Below, in pieces: positions 1-8,896 of a stretch of 64,000 nt of DNA (position 1 is the first letter of the stretch; each line of letters starts with the position of its first letter). The stretch spans positions 62,001-126,000 of the forward strand of contig CANJPU010000005.1 of assembly GCA_947476285.1 (NCBI GenBank), given 5' to 3'. The notes beneath the pieces were generated by a model. The model saw nothing but the letters and a program-made list of their open reading frames with translations, was not told the origin of the DNA and searched no databases. The position numbers and the translations under genes are program-made. Source of the DNA: Comamonadaceae bacterium (GTDB taxonomy: Bacteria > Pseudomonadota > Gammaproteobacteria > Burkholderiales > Burkholderiaceae_C).

Positions 1-712
1 TGTATTCGCCATCCGGGATGAGCTCGATCAACGCGCGCGCGCGCGCTTCGGCGTAATCGATCAGCGCGCCGCGCGCCGCTTGCACGGTTTCGAGGCCCCA
101 CTTGGCCACGGCCTGCTTGACGCGCTGTTCCCCGGTGCCCAGGGCCGCGAGCAGTGCGCTCAGGTCGCCCCAGTTTTTTTCAGGGATGCGCACGTTCAGC
201 AGCACGAATTTCTGGATGTCGGTTTGCAGTTCACCCCGGCGGTAGAGTTTGACCGGCGGAATGCGCAGGCCTTCCTGATAGAGCTCGTAGGCGCTCGGCA
301 GCACGCTGCCGGCGATGATGCCGCCCATGTCCGAGGCGTGCAAAAAACCCCAGGCAAAAGCCACCAACGTGCCGTCGATGAAAATCGGCTTGAGCATCTG
401 GTAGTCGGGCAGGTGCGAGGCCACACCGTGGGTCAGATAGGGGCAGTTGGCGATGGCGACATCACCTTCTTCCCAGGGTGCCAGCTGGTTGATGAAGTGT
501 GAATACTCCAGGCCGACAAAGCCCTGTGTGCCAATGGCGACCGAGTAGGCAAACTGTTCACCCTCGGGGGTCAGCAGGGCGGTGACGAAGTCGTTGGATT
601 CCTTGATGAAGGTGGTGTGCGCGGTGCGCTGCAGGACAAAACCCATGGCCTCGGCCGCGGCGCGAAAGTAGTGGCTGAGGATGCCCAGCGTCATCTTGTC
701 GACGGTTTTCAT
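1..712 (-). CDS. hyuB: Hydantoinase B / oxoprolinase-family protein, 5' part only (partial)
   Basis: The minus-strand frame opens with ATG at 712 and stays open to the window edge, so about 237 N-terminal residues of a protein usually 500-600 aa long are present. The product begins MKTVDKMTLGILSHYFRAAA and contains the HyuB-type stretch RTAHTTFIKESNDF followed by FAYSVAIGTQGF. HyuB proteins pair with HyuA in ATP-dependent opening of hydantoin, 5-oxoproline or related cyclic amides. The ATG overlaps the hyuA stop by four bases (ATGA), so the two genes are translationally coupled. The true substrate cannot be told from sequence. The C-terminal half lies outside the window. Confidence 0.88.
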   Translation of the reverse strand, partial: MKTVDKMTLGILSHYFRAAAEAMGFVLQRTAHTTFIKESNDFVTALLTPEGEQFAYSVAIGTQGFVGLEYSHFINQLAPWEEGDVAIANCPYLTHGVASHLPDYQMLKPIFIDGTLVAFAWGFLHASDMGGIIAGSVLPSAYELYQEGLRIPPVKLYRRGELQTDIQKFVLLNVRIPEKNWGDLSALLAALGTGEQRVKQAVAKWGLETVQAARGALIDYAEARARALIELIPDGEY

Positions 713-2775
713 TGGGTAACTCCTGCTGCCGTGTTCTCCAGAATCAGGCTGCCACTGCCATGTACCGTCCCGCTCCATCCCGGCGGCAGATAGACGGTAG
801 TATCGTCCTGGTCGACCAGCGCCGGCCCGTTCATCACATGGCCGCCGGCGAGCGCAGCGCGAAGGTAGACCGGAATGTCTTTCGGCCCGCTGCTGCTGGC
901 GAGCACCCGGCGGGTGCTCGCGACGGGCGCGGGTGTGCCCGCCGGCACGCTAGCCGGGGAGGGCAGTGGTGGTTTGGTGGTGCTGCCCACAATGCGCAGG
1001 CGCAGGTCGACCAGTTCTACTGGCGAGCCAAGCTGGGTATGTGAATACACGCGTTGATGGGTCGCATGAAAAGCATCCGCAACGGCCTGCCAGTCACCCC
1101 GTTCGATCCATTCAATGTCGAGAGGCACATCCACTTCGAAGGACTGGCCGACATACCGCATGTCCGCCGAGAGCACGAGGCGGGGATCCTGCACGGACGG
1201 GGCTTCGGTGCGCAGATATTCGCGCGCTTGGGCCTCGAGCTGGCGATAGGCGGTGGTCACAACCGACAGATCTTTGTCCATGTGCAAAAACACGCTGCGC
1301 ACGAAGTCGCTGGCCACATCCGCCGACAATGCGCCGAGTGCGCATAAGGTGCCCGGTGCCTGCGGGATCAGCACCCGCGTGATGCCGCTCTCCTCGGCCA
1401 GCCGGCAGGCGAGCAGGGCGCCAGCGCCGCCAAAACCGACCAGCGTGAATTCGCGCGGATCGATGCCGCGTTTGGCCGCCAGATTCGACAGTTCGGCGAA
1501 CATGCCGGCGATCGTGATGTCGATGATGCCGCGCGCCACGGCATCGGTATCTGCTTCAAGTGCCAGCGCCAGGGTCGCAAGGGCCTGCTGCGCCAGCGCC
1601 GGATGCAAGGCGATACGACCGCCGGCGAAGGTCTCGGGGTTGAGAAATCCGCAATGCAGGAAGGCATCGGTCACGGCAGGTTTGGTCTGGCCCTTGCCGT
1701 AACAGGCCGGACCCGGATCGGCGCCGGCGCTCTGTGGCCCGACGCGCAGCACACCGGCGCTGTCAAGCCAGGCGATCGAGCCGCCGCCCGCACCGATGCA
1801 CGACACGCCGACCACCGGCATCATGATCGGAAAATCAGCCACGTGTTCGGTCAGGCTGGTGCGCGGTGCGCCTTCTTCGACGATGGCCACATCGGCGCTG
1901 GTGCCGCCGACATCGAGGGTAATGAAATTGCGCACGCCTGCCTGCTCGGCCACGCGCATGGCGCCGATCACCCCCGAGGCGGGCCCCGACAGCAGGGTTT
2001 CGGCCGTGGACGAACGTGCGAGCCGCGCCGACATCACACCGCCGTTGGAGCGGGTGATGTAGGGCCGTACCGGCACGCCCAGTGCGGCGAGCCGCTGCTC
2101 CAGATCGCCCAGGTAGCGGCTGACCGGCGGCATGACGTAGGCGTTGACGATGGTGACAATGGTGCGTTCGTATTCGCGCATCTGCGGCCAGACCTCGTGT
2201 GAACAACAGCTGAACAGGTCGGGCGCCTCGCGCTGCAGAAAGTCGCGCGCCGCCTGTTCGTGCGCCGGGTTGCGGAAAGCATGCAGGAAGGAAATCACCA
2301 GGCCCTCAACCCCATCGGCACGCGCCTGTACCAGCGCCGCCCGCAGACTATCTTGCGAGAGTTCGCTGCCAACGCTGCCGTCGGCCATGATGCGCTCTTC
2401 GATTTCATACACACGTTCGCGCGGAATGAGCGGCTCGGGACGGTTGCCGTACCAGTACTGCGGCTGGGGAACACGCAGACGCTGGATGATCAGGATGTCG
2501 CGAAAACCGCGCGTCACCAGCAGACCGAGACGCGCGCCTTTGCGCTCGATCAAGGCATTGACTGCGATGGTTGTGCCATGGACGAAATACTTAACCTGAT
2601 CCAGTGATACCGCATGTTCTTCAACAAGAACCTTGAGCCCGGCGACGATGGCATCAACCGGCCGGGACGGTACGGTGGGCACTTTCAGCCCGATCAGTTT
2701 GTTGGTCTCTGTTTCATGCACCGCAAAGTCGGTGAAGGTGCCACCGATGTCAATACCGATTCTGTACTCTGCCAC
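709..2775 (-). CDS. hyuA: Hydantoinase A / oxoprolinase-family protein
   Basis: A 688-aa protein with the ASKHA-type nucleotide-binding start GIDIGGTFTDFAV (residues 7-19), the HGTTIAVNALIERKGA segment and a second glycine-rich block LDVGGTSADVAIVEEG. These mark the HyuA/HyuB (N-methylhydantoinase / 5-oxoprolinase) family, whose alpha-type subunit binds ATP. The length of about 690 aa is normal for a stand-alone HyuA. It is the first gene of a hyuA-hyuB operon; hyuB follows with a 4-bp overlap. A role in cyclic amide or hydantoin breakdown in the cytoplasm is known for the family. Acetophenone- and acetone-carboxylase subunits are relatives, so the exact substrate is open. Confidence 0.88.
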   Translation of the reverse strand: MAEYRIGIDIGGTFTDFAVHETETNKLIGLKVPTVPSRPVDAIVAGLKVLVEEHAVSLDQVKYFVHGTTIAVNALIERKGARLGLLVTRGFRDILIIQRLRVPQPQYWYGNRPEPLIPRERVYEIEERIMADGSVGSELSQDSLRAALVQARADGVEGLVISFLHAFRNPAHEQAARDFLQREAPDLFSCCSHEVWPQMREYERTIVTIVNAYVMPPVSRYLGDLEQRLAALGVPVRPYITRSNGGVMSARLARSSTAETLLSGPASGVIGAMRVAEQAGVRNFITLDVGGTSADVAIVEEGAPRTSLTEHVADFPIMMPVVGVSCIGAGGGSIAWLDSAGVLRVGPQSAGADPGPACYGKGQTKPAVTDAFLHCGFLNPETFAGGRIALHPALAQQALATLALALEADTDAVARGIIDITIAGMFAELSNLAAKRGIDPREFTLVGFGGAGALLACRLAEESGITRVLIPQAPGTLCALGALSADVASDFVRSVFLHMDKDLSVVTTAYRQLEAQAREYLRTEAPSVQDPRLVLSADMRYVGQSFEVDVPLDIEWIERGDWQAVADAFHATHQRVYSHTQLGSPVELVDLRLRIVGSTTKPPLPSPASVPAGTPAPVASTRRVLASSSGPKDIPVYLRAALAGGHVMNGPALVDQDDTTVYLPPGWSGTVHGSGSLILENTAAGVTQ

Positions 2776-2887
2776 GCTTGCGACCTCCTCAATGTGTTGC
2801 GATCAATCGAATAGCTTTTTAGTGCAATGATGGTTTGAGACCATAACCCACACCAGCAGCGTCCGGTTAAAAAGTGAATAAATTCAA

Positions 2888-3110
2888 TTGGTTACCGTTG
2901 TGCCCGTACCCATTCAGCGCACTGGCCGGGACAACAACGCACTGATCAAAGCCGGTGCCGTGCCCATTGTGTGGGGCCAAGACACCAAGCTCATCGCCAG
3001 CCACGCCTGCACTAGCGTGCATGACAGCCAAGTGCTGGAGGCGGTGTTGCGCGGTGAGGCCGTGGGTGGCAAAGAGGTCTGGGCTGACAGCGCCTACCAC
3101 TGTATGTTGC
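2888..3110 (+). pseudogene. Degenerate IS5-family transposase fragment
   Basis: The plus-strand frame carries QRTGRDNNALIKAG and, after an apparent internal deletion, WGQDTKLIASHACTSVHDSQ followed by EVWADSAYH. These match the order of motifs in IS5-type DDE transposases (the QRNSRDEN...IKEG region, the T/S-VHDSQ motif and the VWADSAYR motif), but roughly 40 residues normally found between the first two blocks are missing, and both ends of the protein are absent. After the last motif the reading diverges from the family. No clear terminal inverted repeats were found. It is a dead remnant marking a past insertion between hyuA and the TPR gene. Confidence 0.72.
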
Positions 3111-3154
3111 TGGGTATTGCTGGGTGTTGTCGCCGACACCGAGTCGAACATGGA

Positions 3155-4696
3155 TTATTGGTTGAGTTCCAACAAGTCCGTCGCTACACGCTGTAGTACA
3201 GGCTCCCACTGCATGTCTTGTCCTTGCCGGTAAAGTTTGACGGATTTGTACCAGGGGCTGTCGTCGCGGTCGAGCATCCAGCGCCAGTCGGGCGCATAGG
3301 GCAGCAGCACACGGGTGTCTTTTCCCAGCGCGCCCGCCAGATGTACAGTGGTGTTGCTGATCGAAACCACCACATCGCACGCCTGTATCAGCGATGCAAG
3401 TCCGTCGATGTCTTTGGTGTTGTCGACTTCTTTGCAGTTGAGAATCTCGATGCCGTACTGCCGGCTGACCTGGGCGATTTCATCCTGGGTGTCCCCATAC
3501 TGCAGGTTGACCAATCTGTGGCCGGACAATGCAAGCGCCTCGACCATCGCAGACAGGCGCATGCTTTTTTTGGCACCAAACTTTTGGTTCGTGCTGCGCC
3601 AGCTGATACCGCACAGCTTTTGTCCGTTGCCTGCGCCCAGGGCATTGCGGATACGCTCGGTCCGGGTTGGGTCGGCAATCAGAAAGCCCTGCGCAGTGTT
3701 CTTGAAGCTTTGTTCGTCAGGGCGCAGGTGCCTGCACAAACTGCCCATGGCGATGTGTTCGTCATAGGCGTCTTCTGGCACAGCGCGGCCTCGTGCGAGA
3801 AACTCCACGTTCTCGACGGAGCGCGCAAACAGTGGGATGAGCCGCGCATCCATGGCCACCAGAAGCTTGGAGCACAGTTGGCGGGCCTCGGTAAGCAAGG
3901 AGCCAAACATGATTTCATCGCCGATCCCCTGCTCGGCCCACACCAGCAGCCTTTTGTCGCGCCCGTTCGGGGTGAACGCGGGCTTGCGAGTGCTCAGGGC
4001 TTCTCGCTCGCCATCTTGCGTCTTCCAGCGCCACTCATACCACTCCCAGCCCTGGTCTATGGCCCCAAAGAGTAGCAAGGCAAGGGACTTATTCCCGTAC
4101 GCCTCCGCGTAATTTGGCCTGAGCACAATGGCCTTGTCGTAGCTCGCCACTGCGTCGTCCAAACGTTTGAGTTCCTGAAGCGCAACGCCACGGTTGCAGT
4201 ATGCCTCAGCGTAATCTGGCCTCCGCACAATGGCCTTGTCATGGCTCGCCACAGCGTCGTCCAGACGCTTGAGCTCTTTCAGCGCATTGCCACGGTTGCT
4301 GTATGCCTCAGCGTTATCTGGCTCGAGCACAATGGCCTTGTCGTAGCTCGCCACAGCGTCGTCCAAACGTTTGAGTGCTTTGAGCGCAACGCCACGGTTC
4401 GAGTAGGCTGCCGCGCTATTGGGATTAATTGCAATGGCCTTGCTGATTAAATCCACCGCCAATGTTGGATTTTTGCTTTGCACCGCAATCACTCCAAGCA
4501 AATGGAGTGCGTCGAAGTGTTTGGGCTGTCTAGCCAGAACTTGCTCGTAAAGGGCCTTCGCTTGCGCCACTTGCCCTTGTTGGTGTAACGCAAAGCCCTG
4601 CTGGAACAGTCTGGAAACCTCGGTCTGACCCTGTTGAACCTGCGCAGGCTCGGCCACAGGCTCATTTTGCTGAGGTATAGGCGGCGGAAGTGGCAC
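3155..4696 (-). CDS. TPR protein with C-terminal glycosyltransferase-like domain
   Basis: A 513-aa protein. Residues about 25-95 form divergent TPRs; residues 98-199 are three nearly identical 34-aa TPR units built on RLDDAVASYDKAIVLEPDNA. The C-terminal half has ISWRSTNQKFG, then CDVVVSISNTTVHLAGALG and a WRWMLDRDDSPWY segment, a pattern seen in TPR proteins fused to a GT9/GT41-like glycosyltransferase domain. It probably modifies a surface glycan or protein, but the acceptor is unknown. The apparent start is GTG at 4696 without a clear ribosome binding site, and a TATAGAAT sequence lies just upstream, so the start may be wrong or the message nearly leaderless. The neighbour on the stop side is the transposase remnant. 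Confidence 0.78.
   Translation of the reverse strand: MPLPPPIPQQNEPVAEPAQVQQGQTEVSRLFQQGFALHQQGQVAQAKALYEQVLARQPKHFDALHLLGVIAVQSKNPTLAVDLISKAIAINPNSAAAYSNRGVALKALKRLDDAVASYDKAIVLEPDNAEAYSNRGNALKELKRLDDAVASHDKAIVRRPDYAEAYCNRGVALQELKRLDDAVASYDKAIVLRPNYAEAYGNKSLALLLFGAIDQGWEWYEWRWKTQDGEREALSTRKPAFTPNGRDKRLLVWAEQGIGDEIMFGSLLTEARQLCSKLLVAMDARLIPLFARSVENVEFLARGRAVPEDAYDEHIAMGSLCRHLRPDEQSFKNTAQGFLIADPTRTERIRNALGAGNGQKLCGISWRSTNQKFGAKKSMRLSAMVEALALSGHRLVNLQYGDTQDEIAQVSRQYGIEILNCKEVDNTKDIDGLASLIQACDVVVSISNTTVHLAGALGKDTRVLLPYAPDWRWMLDRDDSPWYKSVKLYRQGQDMQWEPVLQRVATDLLELNQ
4100..4408 (-). repeat. Three tandem 102-bp repeats encoding TPR units
   Basis: Inside the TPR-glycosyltransferase gene, three successive 102-bp units (34 codons each, residues about 98-131, 132-165 and 166-199) are nearly identical at DNA as well as protein level. 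This points to recent duplication, and the array could change copy number by slippage or recombination. Confidence 0.8.
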
Positions 4697-4776
4697 TTTT
4701 TGATTCTATATTTCAAATCGGAAGATGTTCCCGCCGGCCACCGTGCATCCAGTCAAGCTAATCCGCATGAGGCAAC

Positions 4777-4811
4777 AAAAAACCCGCGACGCCAGGAAAC
4801 GTGCGGGTTTT
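4777..4811 (-). terminator. Rho-independent terminator downstream of tRNA-Arg
   Basis: The arms AAAACCCGC (4779-4787) and GCGGGTTTT (4803-4811) form a stem with a 15-nt loop. Read on the minus strand the stem ends in a run of six T, right after the tRNA-Arg gene. This suits termination of the tRNA transcript. Confidence 0.75.
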
Positions 4812-4843
4812 GATAGGTCTTGAGGCCGTCTGATTCGGTAGGC

Positions 4844-4918
4844 TGGTACCACCGACGGGAATCGAACCCATATCTAGCGCTTAGGAGGCGCTCGTTCTAT
4901 CCATTGAACTACGGCGGC
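4844..4918 (-). tRNA. tRNA-Arg (anticodon CCT)
   Basis: The minus strand from 4918 to 4844 folds as a full cloverleaf: acceptor GCCGCCG pairing with CGGTGGT (with G-U pairs), an anticodon stem AGCGC/GCGCT with loop CTCCTAA, a GGTTCGATTCC T-arm and an encoded CCA end. The anticodon CCT reads AGG arginine codons. A terminator follows 33 bp downstream. Confidence 0.95.
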
Positions 4919-4970
4919 AGGATGGCGTGCGTGATTGTAATGGCGTGCCTGTCATGGCCTGCCCGGCGGC

Positions 4971-6161
4971 CTACTTCGACAGCAACCGCATGGATTCTTC
5001 CAGCCCCTTGATGGTCAGTGGGTACATGCGGTGGTTCATCAGCTGCTGAATGACGCCGATGCTCTGGCGGTACTGCCACACGCCTTGTGGCTCTGGGTTG
5101 ATCCAGGCGAACTTGGGGAAGGCGTTGGTCAGGCGGCCGAGCCATTCGATGCCTGGCTCCTGGTTGTTGTATTCCACGCTGCCGCCGGGCTGCAGGATTT
5201 CGTAGGGGCTCATGGTTGCGTCGCCCACGAAGATCAGCTTGTAGTCCTTGTTGTACTTGCGGATGATGTCCCAGGTGGGAAATTTTTCCGAGAAGCGGCG
5301 GCGGTTGTTCTTCCACATGAAGTCGTAGACGCAGTTGTGGAAGTAGTAGAACTCAAGGTGTTTGAATTCGGTCTTGGCCGCGGAGAACATTTCTTCGACG
5401 CGCTGGATGTGTTCATCCATGGTGCCGCCCACGTCCATCAGCAGCAGGATCTTCACGTTGTTGTGTCGCTCGGGCACCATCTTGATGTCCAGCCAGCCGG
5501 CGTTGGCTGCGGTGGATCGGATGGTGTCGTCCAGGTCAAGCTCGTCGGCCGAGCCTTCGCGGGCGAATTTGCGCAGGCGGCGCAGCGCAACCTTGATGTT
5601 GCGCGTGCCCAGCTCTTGCGTGTCGTCATAGTCTTTGTAGGCGCGCTGGTCCCACACTTTCACCGCGCTCTTGCCGCGGCTCTTGTCCTGGCCTATGCGT
5701 ATGCCTTGCGGGTTGACGCCGTAGGCGCCAAAGGGCGATGTGCCGCCCGTGCCAATCATTTTGCTGCCGCCTTCGTGGCGCTCTTTCTGCTCTTCAAAGC
5801 GCTTCTTGAGCGTCTCCATCAGCTCTTCCCATCCCATCTTCTCGATCTTGGCTTTCTCTTCGGGGCTGAGTTCAAGCTCCAGGGTCTTGCGCAGCCAGTC
5901 GAGCGGGATTTCCTTGGTGAAGTCGGCGATCATCTCCACGCCCTTGAAGTAGGCGGCGAAGGCGCGGTCGAATTTGTCGTAGTGTTTTTCGTCCTTGACC
6001 AAGGCGGTGCGCGCGAGGTAGTAAAAGTCGTCGATCTTGTAGCCGTCCTCGCTGTTGGGGCCGACCACGCCTTCCTTGAGGGCCTCGATCAGGGTCAGGT
6101 ATTCCTTGACCGAGACGGGCAGCTTGACGCTGCGAAGGGTGTAGAAAAAATCAATCAGCAT
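4971..6161 (-). CDS. VWA-domain protein (CoxE-like), partner of MoxR ATPase
   Basis: A 396-aa protein. The N-terminal half is helical (MLIDFFYTLRSVKLPVSVKE...), a linker near residues 130-165 is rich in glycine and basic residues, and the C-terminal half is a von Willebrand A-like fold. The metal-site motif is DVGGT (residues 243-247) in place of the classic DxSxS, followed by FVGDATMSPYEI. Proteins of this kind work with a MoxR AAA+ ATPase as a chaperone-like pair that matures or inserts cofactors into other proteins; the client is unknown here. It is the last gene of the moxR-GNAT-VWA operon, 9 bp after the GNAT gene. The altered metal site is usual in part of this family. Confidence 0.85.
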   Translation of the reverse strand: MLIDFFYTLRSVKLPVSVKEYLTLIEALKEGVVGPNSEDGYKIDDFYYLARTALVKDEKHYDKFDRAFAAYFKGVEMIADFTKEIPLDWLRKTLELELSPEEKAKIEKMGWEELMETLKKRFEEQKERHEGGSKMIGTGGTSPFGAYGVNPQGIRIGQDKSRGKSAVKVWDQRAYKDYDDTQELGTRNIKVALRRLRKFAREGSADELDLDDTIRSTAANAGWLDIKMVPERHNNVKILLLMDVGGTMDEHIQRVEEMFSAAKTEFKHLEFYYFHNCVYDFMWKNNRRRFSEKFPTWDIIRKYNKDYKLIFVGDATMSPYEILQPGGSVEYNNQEPGIEWLGRLTNAFPKFAWINPEPQGVWQYRQSIGVIQQLMNHRMYPLTIKGLEESMRLLSK

Positions 6162-6170
6162 TGCGGCCTC

Positions 6171-6770
6171 CTATGGCGTTCGTGCTTTGGCCAGCAGGTA
6201 CTGAAGCTGGGCTTTGACTTCAGGCCACTCGCCAGCGGCCAGGCTGTACATCACGGTGTCGCGCACGGTGCCATCGCGCCGCAGCGCATGGTGGCGCAGC
6301 ACGCCGTCTTTGCGCGCGCCCAGGCGCTCGATGGCGCGCTGGCTGGAAAAGTTGTAGTTGTCGGTGCGCCACGCTACCAGCCTGGCGCCCAGGGCTTCGA
6401 ATGCGTGTGTCATCAAGAGCAGCTTGCAGGTGGTGTTGACATGGGTGCGTTGCCAGCTTCGGGCGTACCAGGTGTAGCCGATCTCTAGGCGACCAATCGC
6501 CGGCACGATGTCATGGTAGCGCGAGCTGCCGATGATGCGTCCGCTGGGCAAGTCGCGTACCACGAAGGGCAGCATGTGGCCGGCGGCCTGGCCTTGCAGG
6601 GCTTGCGCAATGTAGTCATGCGTTTCGCCCGGTGCAGGCACGGAGGTGATGCGCAGTTTCCAGAGCTCGCCGTCGCGGGCGGCTGCTTCCAGGTCGGTCG
6701 CGTGTTCGGCTCGCATGGGCTCCAGCCGCACCGGCGGGGCCTCCAGGGTGCTGGGCTCGGGCTTGCGCAT
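6171..6770 (-). CDS. GNAT-family N-acetyltransferase (RimJ-like)
   Basis: A 199-aa protein starting at ATG 6770, eight bases after an AGGA sequence; longer in-frame starts would run into moxR coding sequence and are rejected. It begins with the RL-x-P-x(4)-DL pattern of RimJ/RimL-type acetyltransferases (VRLEPMRAEHATDLEAA), has the central strand IGRLEIGYTWYARSWQRTHVN and ends with NFSSQRAIERLGARKDGVLR, which is typical of the acetyl-CoA fold's last half. The substrate is unknown, perhaps a protein N-terminus or a small molecule. It sits between moxR and the VWA gene on the same strand, which is unusual for a moxR/VWA pair. Confidence 0.85.
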   Translation of the reverse strand: MRKPEPSTLEAPPVRLEPMRAEHATDLEAAARDGELWKLRITSVPAPGETHDYIAQALQGQAAGHMLPFVVRDLPSGRIIGSSRYHDIVPAIGRLEIGYTWYARSWQRTHVNTTCKLLLMTHAFEALGARLVAWRTDNYNFSSQRAIERLGARKDGVLRHHALRRDGTVRDTVMYSLAAGEWPEVKAQLQYLLAKARTP

Positions 6771-6811
6771 CGGGTCCTTGCTAGCGTGAAACACTACACC
6801 AGGCCATGTCC

Positions 6812-7654
6812 TCAGCGGTTGTGGCGCTGCATGAACACCAGCTTCTCGAACAGGGTTACGTCCTGTTCGTTCTTGAGCAGCGCGCCCACAAGTGGTGGCA
6901 CAGACACTTTCTCGTCCTTGCTTTGCAGGGCTTCGAGTGGAATGTCCTCGGCCACCAGGAGCTTGAGCCAATCTAGCAATTCGCTGGTGGATGGCTTTTT
7001 CTTCAGGCCGGGCAGGTTGCGCACGTCGTAGAAGGTCTTCATGGCTGCGGTGAGCAGCTCTTTCTTGAGCCCCGGGAAGTGCACGTCCACGATCAGCTTC
7101 ATCGTCTCGGCGTCGGGGAACTTGATGTAGTGGAAGAAGCAGCGGCGCAGGAAAGCGTCGGGCAGTTCTTTTTCGTTGTTGGAAGTGATGAAGACAAGCG
7201 GGCGGTGCCTGGCCTTGACCAGCTCGCGCGTCTCATACACATAGAACTCCATGCGGTCGAGCTCGCGCAGCAAGTCATTGGGGAATTCGATGTCGGCCTT
7301 GTCGATTTCGTCGATCAGCAGTGCCACCGGCTTGTCCGCGTTGAAGGCCTGCCACAGCACGCCCTTGACGATGTAGTTGTGGATGTCCTTGACCTTGGCA
7401 TCGCCCAGTTGCGAATCGCGCAGCCGGCTGACCGCGTCGTATTCGTACAAGCCCTGCTGCGCCTTGGTGGTGGATTTGATGTGCCATTGCAACAGGGGCA
7501 CGCCGATCGCCTCTGCCACTTCTTCGGCCAGCATGGTCTTGCCGGTGCCGGGCTCGCCCTTGACCAGCAGAGGGCGTTTGAGTGTGATGGCGGCGTTCAC
7601 CGCGAGCATCAAATCTTGGGTTGCGACGTAATTTTGTGTGCCTTGAAACTTCAT
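6812..7654 (-). CDS. MoxR-family AAA+ ATPase
   Basis: A 280-aa protein with Walker A GEPGTGKT (residues 33-40), Walker B LLIDEIDKAD, and the sensor segment VFITSNNEKELPDAFLRRCF, which is standard for MoxR ATPases. Family members act as ATP-driven chaperones with a VWA partner, here encoded two genes downstream. The gene heads the minus-strand operon. The upstream region shared with the plus-strand cytochrome gene is about 90 bp and contains TATAAT-like sequence at 7692-7697. Confidence 0.92.
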   Translation of the reverse strand: MKFQGTQNYVATQDLMLAVNAAITLKRPLLVKGEPGTGKTMLAEEVAEAIGVPLLQWHIKSTTKAQQGLYEYDAVSRLRDSQLGDAKVKDIHNYIVKGVLWQAFNADKPVALLIDEIDKADIEFPNDLLRELDRMEFYVYETRELVKARHRPLVFITSNNEKELPDAFLRRCFFHYIKFPDAETMKLIVDVHFPGLKKELLTAAMKTFYDVRNLPGLKKKPSTSELLDWLKLLVAEDIPLEALQSKDEKVSVPPLVGALLKNEQDVTLFEKLVFMQRHNR

Positions 7655-7744
7655 GGGTATCGAAATGAATGAAGGCGCGATCGGCGCCGGATATAATCAA
7701 AGGTTGATTAGAAGACTGACCACAAACCCCATTGTGCTCGCAAA

Positions 7745-8452
7745 ATGAACAAGTTGTTGACTACGCTCTTTGCCCTGGCTGTCTCTTGCGGGACCAGCCT
7801 CTCGTATGCACAGGCTCCGGCCGCGCCAAAAACCGCTTCCGCGCCCGCGGCGGCGGCAACGTCCGGGGGCGCCAAGTCCATCGATACCAAGGTCGCCTTG
7901 TGCATAGGCTGCCATGGCATCAAGGGCTATCAGGCGAGCTTCCCTGAAGTGCACAAGGTGCCGATGATCTCAGGCCAGGGTGCCAAGTACATTGCCGCCG
8001 CGCTCACCGCCTACAAGAACGGTGATAGAAAACACCCCACCATGCGCGCCATTGCGGCGGGCCTGTCCGAGCAGGACATCACCGAAATCTCCACCTATTA
8101 CGAGGCCCATGGCAAGGAAGAGGGCAAGGCGCTGCCTGAAAAACTCGGCAAGGAACCCAGCCCGCAAGTGGCCGGCCTGATGCAAAAGGCGGCGTGTGTC
8201 TCTTGCCACGGCGCCAATCTGGCCAAGCCGATTGACCCCAGCTACCCCAAGATTGCCGGTCAGCATGCCGACTACATGTTCGTCGCGCTCAAGGCCTACA
8301 AGGCCGACAACAACGCCGTGGTCGGGCGCAGCAACGGCATCATGGGCGCCATCGCCAAGCAGTTCAGCAATGCCGAACTCAAGGCCCTTGCGGGCTATGT
8401 CTCGTCGCTGGAAGGCGACCTGAAGGTCAAACCAGAGAACCGGTTCCGCTAA
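7745..8452 (+). CDS. Dihaem cytochrome c4-like protein
   Basis: A 235-aa secreted protein: a hydrophobic signal peptide (residues 1-22, ending SLSYAQA), an Ala/Pro-rich linker, then two cytochrome c domains with CIGCH at 53-57 and CVSCH at 151-155. Possible methionine ligands are HPTM (residue 100) and the M of GIMGAIAKQF in the second domain. Cytochromes c4 carry electrons in the periplasm from the bc1 complex to terminal oxidases, which suits the cytochrome oxidase locus about 8 kb away. Some close relatives act as sulfide or other donors' electron acceptors. It is monocistronic, convergent with the DUF1841 gene 9 bp downstream. Confidence 0.9.
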   Translation: MNKLLTTLFALAVSCGTSLSYAQAPAAPKTASAPAAAATSGGAKSIDTKVALCIGCHGIKGYQASFPEVHKVPMISGQGAKYIAAALTAYKNGDRKHPTMRAIAAGLSEQDITEISTYYEAHGKEEGKALPEKLGKEPSPQVAGLMQKAACVSCHGANLAKPIDPSYPKIAGQHADYMFVALKAYKADNNAVVGRSNGIMGAIAKQFSNAELKALAGYVSSLEGDLKVKPENRFR

Positions 8453-8461
8453 TCGACCCGG

Positions 8462-8896
8462 CTAATCAGCGGTTGCGCGGCGCTGTACACATTCGATGTA
8501 CGCGCTGCCATCGGGGGGCCGGCCACTGCGCTGGCTTTCCCACAGCATTTTTCCCAGGCATTCCATCGCCTCATGATGGGCGTTGTGCAATGAGTTGCGG
8601 CGCGCTGCCAGCAATTCAACTGCCTGCCTGATTCCCCGCGGCTGGTCGATCGAGCACTGTTCGCTGATCGACAAATGCATGGCAAGGTGCAAGAAGGGGT
8701 TGCTTGCGCCATCGGCGCCATCAAAAATCTTCGCGACCGCTGCGTCCGCATCGGCCAATTCGGGCGCGTACTCTGGATGCTCCTGTAGCCATTGGCCAGC
8801 CAGCGTTTCCAGGGCGTCCATTGGCTGTTGGGCGCGGGACTTTGCGTGCACGGCGCAAAAGAAGCGGCGCACGTCCGATTGAGAGGGATTGAACAT
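8462..8896 (-). CDS. DUF1841-family protein
   Basis: A 144-aa protein with the DUF1841 hallmarks: N-terminal MFNPSQSDVRRFFCAV, NPFLHLAMHLSISEQCSIDQ in the middle (histidine-rich) and HHEAMECLGKMLWESQR near the end. The function is unknown; the conserved His/Glu residues suggest a metal-binding helical bundle, which is my inference. The gene is transcribed alone, divergent from the FMN reductase gene 125 bp away. Confidence 0.85.
   Translation of the reverse strand: MFNPSQSDVRRFFCAVHAKSRAQQPMDALETLAGQWLQEHPEYAPELADADAAVAKIFDGADGASNPFLHLAMHLSISEQCSIDQPRGIRQAVELLAARRNSLHNAHHEAMECLGKMLWESQRSGRPPDGSAYIECVQRRATAD

Noticed and set aside
4697..4716. Another ATG (4716) for the TPR gene
   Set aside because: It is out of frame with the TPR coding sequence; the GTG at 4696 keeps the reading frame.
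5031..6488. 485-residue plus-strand open frame
   Set aside because: It lies opposite the VWA and GNAT genes, its residues are an Ala/Val/His-rich mirror of them, and it lacks family motifs; the minus-strand genes are clear.
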